A stretch of DNA of 12,554 nucleotides from an uncultured Campylobacter sp. GTDB taxonomy: Bacteria; Campylobacterota; Campylobacteria; Campylobacterales; Campylobacteraceae. The notes under the pieces were generated by a model. The model searched no databases and was not told where the DNA came from. It worked only from the letters and a program-made list of their open reading frames with translations. Below, one piece after another: positions 1 to 4,300 of this stretch (the stretch's first letter is position 1; each line of letters begins with the position of its first letter). The stretch covers positions 1 to 12,554 of the forward strand of contig NZ_CALIMW010000199.1 of assembly GCF_938045405.1 (NCBI RefSeq), given 5' to 3'. Position numbers and translations under genes: made by a program.

Positions 1-966
1 CACGTTGACTGCCCAGGCCACGCTGACTATGTAAAAAATATGATTACTGGTGCGGCGCAGATGGACGGCGCTATTTTAGTTGTCTCTGCTGCGGATGGTC
101 CTATGCCTCAAACTCGCGAGCATATCTTGCTTTCTCGCCAGGTAGGCGTTCCTTATATCGTAGTTTTTCTAAACAAAACTGATATGGTCGATGATCCGGA
201 TCTTTTAGAGCTAGTTGAAGAGGAAGTTAGAGATCTTTTAAAAGAGTATAAATTCCCTGGCGACGAGACCCCAATCATTAAGGGCTCTGCTCTTAAGGCT
301 CTTGAGGAAGCGAAAGCCGGACAAGACGGCGAATGGTCTGCAAAGATTATGGAGCTTATGGACGCAGTTGATAGCTATATTCCAACTCCTGTTCGCGATA
401 CCGATAAAGATTTCCTTCTTCCGATCGAAGATATTTTCTCGATTTCCGGTCGCGGTACCGTTGTAACCGGTAGAATCGAAAAAGGTATCGTTAAAGTTGG
501 CGATACTATCGAGATCGTAGGTATTAAACCTACTCAGACTACTACCGTCACTGGCGTTGAGATGTTTAGAAAAGAGATGGATCAAGGTGAAGCTGGCGAT
601 AACGTAGGTGTTTTATTGCGCGGTACTAAGAAAGAGGAAGTAGAGCGCGGTATGGTTTTATGCAAACCAAAATCGATCACTCCTCATACTAAATTTGAGG
701 GCGAGGTTTATATCCTAACTAAAGAAGAGGGCGGACGCCATACTCCATTCTTTAATAATTATAGACCGCAGTTTTACGTTCGTACTACAGATGTTACCGG
801 TTCGATTACTCTTCCTGAGGGAACCGAGATGGTAATGCCTGGCGACAACGTTAAAATTACCGTTGAGCTAATTGCTCCGATTGCTCTTGAGCAAGGTACT
901 CGCTTCGCGATTCGCGAAGGCGGTCATACCGTAGGTTCAGGCGTCGTTTCGAAAATCATCGCTTAA
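1..966 (+). CDS. tuf: Elongation factor Tu (EF-Tu), 5'-truncated by window edge
   Basis: EF-Tu is the GTPase that delivers aminoacyl-tRNA to the ribosomal A site in the cytoplasm. The frame is open from base 1, entering at HVDCPGHADYVKNM, which holds the G3 (switch II) DCPGH motif. G4 NKTD is encoded at 172-183, and the G5-type SALK follows in KGSALKALE. Domain 2 begins around the DKDFLLPIEDIFSISGRGTVVTGR stretch, and domain 3 runs to the C-terminal VVSKIIA and TAA stop. The 321 codons present imply about 78 missing N-terminal residues if the protein has the roughly 399 residues usual in Campylobacter. The missing part carries the P-loop and switch I. There is no internal stop or frameshift. 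A strong terminator follows directly, so tuf probably ends its own transcript. Identity is secure; start and promoter lie outside the window. Confidence 0.98.
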   Translation, partial: HVDCPGHADYVKNMITGAAQMDGAILVVSAADGPMPQTREHILLSRQVGVPYIVVFLNKTDMVDDPDLLELVEEEVRDLLKEYKFPGDETPIIKGSALKALEEAKAGQDGEWSAKIMELMDAVDSYIPTPVRDTDKDFLLPIEDIFSISGRGTVVTGRIEKGIVKVGDTIEIVGIKPTQTTTVTGVEMFRKEMDQGEAGDNVGVLLRGTKKEEVERGMVLCKPKSITPHTKFEGEVYILTKEEGGRHTPFFNNYRPQFYVRTTDVTGSITLPEGTEMVMPGDNVKITVELIAPIALEQGTRFAIREGGHTVGSGVVSKIIA

Positions 967-972
967 TTTTTT

Positions 973-1006
973 GCAAGCGGAATTTTAAAATTCCGCTTGC
1001 TTTTTT
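973..1006 (+). terminator. Intrinsic terminator after tuf
   Basis: A perfect 28-nt palindrome occupies 973-1000, with half-sites GCAAGCGGAATTTT and AAAATTCCGCTTGC. It is followed by six T residues at 1001-1006. The outer stem is GC-rich and the centre AT-rich, so about 12 bp with a small TTAA loop would form. A T6 run (967-972) precedes the stem, which gives an A-tract on the other strand, so the element could also work in reverse. It starts only 6 nt after the tuf stop codon. Confidence 0.9.
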
Positions 1007-1021
1007 ATTCAAGGAAACCAA

Positions 1022-1195
1022 ATGGCAAAGAATTCAAGTAGAGTAAAGGTCGGATTAAAATGCTCCGAAAGTGGCGATATTAACTATACTACTTATAAAA
1101 ATAGCAAAACTACGACCGAAAAACTAGAACTTAAAAAATATTGCCCTAGATTAAAAAAGCACACGCTTCATAAAGAAGTAAAGTTAAAAGGCTAA
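1022..1195 (+). CDS. rpmG: Large ribosomal subunit protein bL33
   Basis: This 57-residue small basic protein of the 50S subunit sits near the E site. It carries the family core VKVGLKC...GDINYTTYKNSK...EKLELKKYCPRLKKHT. The start ATG has AAGGA at 1011-1015, 6 nt upstream. Zinc-binding bL33 uses two CxxC pairs. Here the first pair is C14-S-E-S17 and the second is C41-P-R-L44, so only two of four ligands remain and zinc binding as a ribbon is unlikely. The gene is bounded by the tuf terminator (15 nt after its T-run) and by tRNA-Trp, which begins 7 nt after the stop. It probably shares a transcript with the tRNA and secE. Confidence 0.95.
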   Translation: MAKNSSRVKVGLKCSESGDINYTTYKNSKTTTEKLELKKYCPRLKKHTLHKEVKLKG

Positions 1196-1202
1196 TTGTT
1201 AT

Positions 1203-1278
1203 AGGGCAATAGCTCCAACGGTAGAGCGCCGGATTCCAAATCCGATGGTTGGGGGTTCGAATCCCTCTTGCCCTGCCA
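1203..1278 (+). tRNA. trnW: tRNA-Trp (anticodon CCA), CCA end encoded
   Basis: A full 76-nt cloverleaf can be folded by hand. The acceptor stem is AGGGCAA/TTGCCCT (1203-1209 with 1268-1274). The D stem is GCTC/GAGC with loop CAACGGTA. The anticodon loop TTCCAAA places CCA at 1236-1238. The T stem is GGGGG/CCCTC with loop TTCGAAT. Discriminator G1275 is followed by a genomically encoded CCA at 1276-1278. G73 and anticodon CCA identify tryptophan. The first anticodon-stem pair is a C1229/A1245 mismatch (C27-A43), leaving four good pairs. It lies 7 nt after rpmG and 12 nt before secE, so maturation needs cleavage from a mixed mRNA-tRNA transcript. Confidence 0.96.
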
Positions 1279-1279
1279 C

Positions 1280-1284
1280 GAGGA
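1280..1284 (+). promoter_or_regulatory. Shine-Dalgarno site of secE, abutting the tRNA 3' end
   Basis: GAGGA lies 6 nt before the ATG at 1291 and starts 2 nt after the last base of the tRNA CCA. It fixes the secE start and rules out an in-frame TTG at 1249 that lies inside the tRNA. Confidence 0.8.
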
Positions 1285-1290
1285 TTGGGT

Positions 1291-1464
1291 ATGGAAAAAG
1301 TAAAAGAGTATTATAAACAAGCAAAAGTAGAGTTAGATAAGGTAATTTTCCCGACTAAAGATCAGACTAAAACAGCATATATCTCTGTAGTAGTCGTAGT
1401 CGTAGTTATCGCACTGTTTTTAGCGCTAGTGGATCTGATTATGTCCGCTTTGATAACGGCTTAA
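1291..1464 (+). CDS. secE: Preprotein translocase subunit SecE
   Basis: SecE is the small essential subunit of the inner-membrane SecYEG channel and clamps the SecY halves together. The 57-residue product is the short single-span form. It has an amphipathic N-terminal helix (EKVKEYYKQAKVELDKV), the conserved hinge around FPTKDQT, and one transmembrane segment at about residues 30-55. That segment contains seven consecutive valines encoded by a GTAGTC-type tandem run (1387-1407). The start ATG is supported by GAGGA at 1280-1284. The upstream in-frame extension would be tRNA sequence. secE-nusG adjacency is near universal in bacteria; the gap here is 14 nt. Confidence 0.96.
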   Translation: MEKVKEYYKQAKVELDKVIFPTKDQTKTAYISVVVVVVVIALFLALVDLIMSALITA

Positions 1465-1478
1465 GTAAGGATCGCAAT

Positions 1479-2009
1479 ATGGCAAATAAATGGTATGCGA
1501 TACAAACTTACGCCGGCAGCGAGATGGCGGTAAAGCGCGCGATAGAAGCGCTAAAGCAAGACGAAGCGCTGGAGGCAAAGATCGGTGAAGTGCTAGTACC
1601 TACCGAAGATGTTATAGAGGTCAAAAATACAAAGCAAACCATTAAAGAGCGTAGCTTATATCCAGGGTATTGTTTTGCAAATTTAGATCTGGATACCACT
1701 TTATGGCATAGAATTCAGATGCTGCCTAAGGTCAGTCGCTTTATCGGCGAGGCTAAAAAGCCCTCTCCGCTACCGGAAAAAGATATCGAAATAATTCTAG
1801 AAAAGATTAATAATCGCGAGGCTCCTAAGCCCAAGATTAATTTCGATGAGGGCGAGACGGTTAGGATCGTCGATGGACCTTTTGCTAATTTCAACGGCAT
1901 CGTAGAAGAGTATGATATGATACATGGCAAGCTTCGCCTCAATGTTTCGATCTTCGGACGAAGCACGCCGATTGAAATTTCATACTCGCAAGTTGAAAAG
2001 ATTATTTAA
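1479..2009 (+). CDS. nusG: Transcription elongation/termination factor NusG
   Basis: NusG binds the clamp of RNA polymerase and, through its KOW domain, Rho or ribosomal protein uS10, linking transcription with termination or translation. The 176-residue length is normal. The N-terminal NGN domain opens with KWYAIQTYAGSE and includes LYPGYCFANLDL and the VSRFIGE segment. The C-terminal KOW domain starts near residue 122 (FDEGETVRIVDGPFANFNG) and ends with EISYSQVEKII. TAAGG at 1466-1470 is 8 nt before the ATG. It lies between secE (14 nt) and rplK (20 nt), so a single transcript is likely. Confidence 0.97.
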   Translation: MANKWYAIQTYAGSEMAVKRAIEALKQDEALEAKIGEVLVPTEDVIEVKNTKQTIKERSLYPGYCFANLDLDTTLWHRIQMLPKVSRFIGEAKKPSPLPEKDIEIILEKINNREAPKPKINFDEGETVRIVDGPFANFNGIVEEYDMIHGKLRLNVSIFGRSTPIEISYSQVEKII

Positions 2010-2029
2010 ATTTTATAAGGAGTAAATTT

Positions 2030-2455
2030 ATGGCTAAGAAAGTTGTTGGCGAAATCAAGCTGCAAATAGCGGCCGCAAAAGCAAATCCAAGCCCGCCGGT
2101 AGGTCCTGCATTAGGACAAAAGGGTGTTAATATTATGGAATTTTGCAAAGCGTTTAACGAGCGAACTAAAGATATGGTGGGCTTCAATATTCCTGTTATC
2201 ATCACGGTTTATGCCGATAAAAGCTTTACTTTCATCACTAAACAACCGCCTGCGACGGATTTGATCAAAAAAGCGGCGAAGATAGATAAGGGTTCGGACA
2301 ACCCTCTTAAAAAGAAGGTAGCATCCTTAACTAAGGCTCAGGTTTTAGAGATCGTCGAGAAAAAGATCGCCGATCTGAATACCAAAGATAGAGAGCAGGC
2401 TGCTAGGATTATAGCGGGTTCGGCTCGTTCTATGGGTATTACGGTCACTGACTAG
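2030..2455 (+). CDS. rplK: Large ribosomal subunit protein uL11
   Basis: uL11 binds 23S rRNA helices 43-44 at the base of the stalk in the GTPase-associated centre, and is needed for RelA activation in other bacteria. The 141-residue product has the N-terminal thiostrepton-region motif PSPPVGPALGQKGV (residues 20-33, with P22 and P23) and the C-terminal rRNA-binding domain ending IAGSARSMGITV. A strong Shine-Dalgarno, TAAGGAG (2016-2022), is 7 nt before the ATG. The 20-nt spacer from nusG leaves no room for a separate leader or a classical L1 operator upstream. Confidence 0.98.
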   Translation: MAKKVVGEIKLQIAAAKANPSPPVGPALGQKGVNIMEFCKAFNERTKDMVGFNIPVIITVYADKSFTFITKQPPATDLIKKAAKIDKGSDNPLKKKVASLTKAQVLEIVEKKIADLNTKDREQAARIIAGSARSMGITVTD

Positions 2456-2463
2456 ACCTTTTG

Positions 2464-2487
2464 ACCGCTAAGGTTTAAAAAAGCGGT
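2464..2487 (+). other. Small hairpin in the rplK-rplA gap
   Basis: ACCGCT at 2464-2469 and AGCGGT at 2482-2487 form a 6-bp stem with a 12-nt loop, 8 nt after the rplK stop and 24 nt before rplA. No T-run follows, so this is not an intrinsic terminator. It could stabilise the mRNA or modulate rplA translation. It may also be chance. Confidence 0.35.
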
Positions 2488-2511
2488 AGCACTTTAATTG
2501 CGGAGAAATAT

Positions 2512-3213
2512 ATGCCAAAAAATTCAAAAAGATTCAACGAACTTTTAAAAAAAGTTGACGTAAATAAAATTTATAGTGTAGACGAAGCGGTAAGCACGGT
2601 AAAAACTCTAGCTTCTGCTAAATTTGATGAGACGGTGGAGATCGCTCTTAAACTAAACGTAGATCCAAGACATGCCGATCAGATGGTGCGCGGCTCGGTC
2701 GTTTTACCTGCCGGTACGGGAAAAAGCGTTCGCGTAGCCGTGATTGCAAAGGACGCAAAAGCTAGCGAGGCTAGCGAAGCGGGTGCCGATATCGTGGGTG
2801 CCGATGATCTGATTGAAGAGATTCAAAAAGGAAATATAAATTTCGACGTTCTTATCGCCACTCCAAATTTAATGGGACTAGTCGGTAAGGTAGGTCGTAT
2901 TCTCGGTCCAAAAGGCGTTATGCCGAACCCTAAAACCGGTACCGTTACTATGGATATCGCTCAAGCCGTTAAAAATGCTAAGGGTGGACAGGTAAATTTC
3001 CGCGTCGATAAGCAGGGAAATATCCACGCAGGCCTTGGCAAGGCTAGCTTTAGCAAAGAGCAGCTTTTAGACAATCTTACGACGTTTATTAAAACCATAA
3101 ATAAGCATAAGCCAGCGACTGCGAAGGGCAGATACGTAACTCATGCATCGCTTTCACTTACTATGAGCCCTGCAGTTACACTGGATAATCAAGAAATAAT
3201 CGATTTAAAATAA
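2512..3213 (+). CDS. rplA: Large ribosomal subunit protein uL1
   Basis: uL1 forms the mobile L1 arm of the 50S subunit, which helps release deacylated tRNA from the E site. In E. coli it also represses translation of its own operon. The 233-residue length is typical. Recognisable segments are the N-terminal NSKRFNELLKKVD, the conserved FDETVEIALKLNVDPRHADQMVRG, the middle-domain LMGLVGKVGRILGPKGVMPNPKTGTV (around residues 122-147), and FRVDKQGNIHAGLGKASF. GGAGA at 2502-2506 serves the ATG. A 56-nt gap from rplK and a 113-nt gap to rplJ place it at the end of the L11-L1 pair. Confidence 0.98.
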   Translation: MPKNSKRFNELLKKVDVNKIYSVDEAVSTVKTLASAKFDETVEIALKLNVDPRHADQMVRGSVVLPAGTGKSVRVAVIAKDAKASEASEAGADIVGADDLIEEIQKGNINFDVLIATPNLMGLVGKVGRILGPKGVMPNPKTGTVTMDIAQAVKNAKGGQVNFRVDKQGNIHAGLGKASFSKEQLLDNLTTFIKTINKHKPATAKGRYVTHASLSLTMSPAVTLDNQEIIDLK

Positions 3214-3326
3214 AATTTTAAATTTTTATCTTAGATTGGAGATAGTTCAAGGTTTTTAACTTAATTGATCGAAATTTCAAAATTTCGATCGCTTGGCTTG
3301 AAATCACCGATCGGAAAGGAGACCTA
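3214..3326 (+). promoter_or_regulatory. rplJ-rplL leader with perfect hairpin (candidate L10 autoregulatory leader)
   Basis: This 113-nt gap is the longest in the window. GATCGAAATTT (3267-3277) and AAATTTCGATC (3280-3290) form a perfect 11-bp stem around a CA loop. No T-run follows, so it is not a terminator. TTTCGATCG (3283-3291) can instead pair with CGATCGGAA (3308-3316), giving a competing 9-bp stem (one G-T pair) whose 3' end touches the AAGGAG Shine-Dalgarno at 3316-3321. In E. coli and other bacteria the L10(L12)4 complex binds the rplJ leader and represses translation. Position and structure suit that role, but I cannot identify the L10-binding kink itself. A promoter for rplJL in the AT-rich first part (3214-3240) is possible; no convincing -10 box is seen. 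Confidence 0.55.
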
Positions 3327-3806
3327 ATGACGAGAGACGAAAAATCAAAGATAGTAGCGGAGCTTGGCGAGGCTTTCAAAGCTAGCGAAGCTATAGTAAT
3401 TTCCGATTTTAAAGGCCTTAGCGTTAAGCAGCTTGAAGATCTTAGAAATAGCGCGCGCGAAGCGGGCGTAAAGGTTCGGGTTATCAAAAACACCCTAGCC
3501 AATATCGCATTAAAAAATGCCGAAAAAAACGGACTTAGCTTTAAAGATACCAATATCTTCTTATGGGGCGAGCAGCTTTCTGTATGTAAAGTAGCGGCTA
3601 AATTTGAAGAGAAAAATGAAATTTTTAAGCTTAAGACCGCTCATATCGATGGGGAAGTAGCCGGCGTAGATAAGGTTAGAGCGCTTTCGAAGATGCCTTC
3701 GAGAGACGAACTTATCGCGATGTTACTTCAAGTATGGAATGCGCCGATTCAAAATTTTACGATCGGCCTCAATGCGCTTAAGCAGAAAAAAGAAGCTAGC
3801 GCTTAA
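3327..3806 (+). CDS. rplJ: Large ribosomal subunit protein uL10
   Basis: uL10 anchors the bL12 dimers to uL11 and 23S rRNA, forming the ribosomal stalk. The 159-residue product starts MTRDEKSKIVAELGEAFK and contains the conserved DFKGLSVKQLEDLR, VKVRVIKNTLA and the C-terminal helix (PIQNFTIGLNALKQKKEAS) on which bL12 dimers dock. AAGGAG at 3316-3321 is 5 nt before the ATG. It is followed after 20 nt by rplL, so the two are translated together. Regulation is probably by its own leader. Confidence 0.97.
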   Translation: MTRDEKSKIVAELGEAFKASEAIVISDFKGLSVKQLEDLRNSAREAGVKVRVIKNTLANIALKNAEKNGLSFKDTNIFLWGEQLSVCKVAAKFEEKNEIFKLKTAHIDGEVAGVDKVRALSKMPSRDELIAMLLQVWNAPIQNFTIGLNALKQKKEASA

Positions 3807-3826
3807 TTAAAATTTAGGAGAATAAA

Positions 3827-4210
3827 ATGGCAATTTCAACAGATGAAGAGGTTTTGGAGTATATCTCTAATCGTTCGGTGCTAGAGCTTAGCGAACTAGT
3901 TAAAAAATTTGAGGAAAAATTCGGCGTAAGCGCAGCTCCGGTTATGGTAGCTGGCGGCGCAGGTGCAGGTGGTGCAGGTGCGGCAGCGGCTGAAGAGAAA
4001 ACAGAATTCGATGTCGTATTGCTTGATGCAGGCGATAAGAAAATCAACGTAATTAAGGTCGTTCGCGCCTTAACGGGCCTTGGTCTAAAAGAAGCCAAAG
4101 ACGCTACCGAGGCTACTCCGTCCGTTCTTAAAGAGGGACTTAACAAAGAAGACGCCGAGAAGGCTAAAAAAGAGCTTGAAGAAGCAGGCGCTAAAGTCGA
4201 ACTCAAATAA
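3827..4210 (+). CDS. rplL: Large ribosomal subunit protein bL12 (L7/L12)
   Basis: bL12 is the multicopy stalk protein that recruits and activates the translational GTPases, including EF-Tu encoded upstream. The 127-residue acidic product has the N-terminal dimerisation helices (residues about 1-35), a flexible Ala/Gly hinge (around residues 42-56, AGGAGAGGAGAAAAE) and the C-terminal factor-binding domain with KINVIKVVRALTGLGLKEAK. The hinge is encoded by a GGTGCA-like tandem stretch. TTAGGAG at 3814-3820 is 6 nt before the ATG. A strong Shine-Dalgarno fits the need for several copies per ribosome. Confidence 0.98.
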   Translation: MAISTDEEVLEYISNRSVLELSELVKKFEEKFGVSAAPVMVAGGAGAGGAGAAAAEEKTEFDVVLLDAGDKKINVIKVVRALTGLGLKEAKDATEATPSVLKEGLNKEDAEKAKKELEEAGAKVELK

Positions 4211-4213
4211 ATC

Positions 4214-4233
4214 GCGAAATTTTAAAATTTCGC
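4214..4233 (+). other. Perfect palindrome after rplL
   Basis: GCGAAATTTT (4214-4223) and AAAATTTCGC (4224-4233) form a perfect 20-nt inverted repeat starting 3 nt after the rplL stop. No T-run follows, so alone it is not a good terminator. It may protect the rplJL message 3' end or be a processing site. Its AATTTTAAAATT-type core matches that of the tuf terminator. Confidence 0.6.
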
Positions 4234-4243
4234 ATACAAATGT

Positions 4244-4276
4244 GTGCCGGTGCGCTGCATCGGCACTTCTTTCTTT
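4244..4276 (+). terminator. Probable attenuator between rplL and rpoB
   Basis: A 9-bp stem pairs 4244-4252 with 4258-4266 (GTGCCGGTG with CATCGGCAC, one G-T pair) around the 5-nt loop CGCTG. It is followed by the pyrimidine tract TTCTTTCTTT (4267-4276). The broken T-run suggests partial rather than full termination. E. coli has a partial terminator and an RNase III site at the same place, lowering rpoBC output relative to the stalk proteins. The same role here is inferred from position. Confidence 0.6.
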
Positions 4277-4289
4277 AAAATACAACTAC

Positions 4290-4293
4290 GAGG
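4290..4293 (+). promoter_or_regulatory. Shine-Dalgarno site deciding the rpoB start
   Basis: GAGG lies 7 nt before the ATG at 4301. It favours that start over the in-frame GTG at 4244, which lies in the attenuator stem and would add 19 residues unlike any RpoB N-terminus. Confidence 0.7.
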
Positions 4294-4300
4294 TAGTGGA

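Noticed and set aside
238..585. Antisense open frame (115 codons) inside tuf
   Set aside because: It lies wholly within tuf, has no family resemblance, and I see no convincing start signals for it.
1249..1290. In-frame upstream extension of secE starting at TTG 1249
   Set aside because: The first 30 bases are the T-arm and acceptor stem of tRNA-Trp, and a good Shine-Dalgarno serves ATG 1291.
3267..3290. Perfect hairpin before rplJ as an intrinsic terminator
   Set aside because: The stem is followed by GCTTGGCTTG rather than a T-run, and the stem is AT-rich next to the loop.
3218..3553. Antisense open frame (111 codons) crossing the rplJ leader and the rplJ start
   Set aside because: Its product is low-complexity Ser/Leu/Phe sequence mirrored from rplJ codons, and the leader is better explained as an RNA regulatory region.
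4244..4300. In-frame upstream extension of rpoB starting at GTG 4244
   Set aside because: It lies in the attenuator hairpin, lacks a Shine-Dalgarno, and adds 19 residues before the normal MLNSLYSGNR start.
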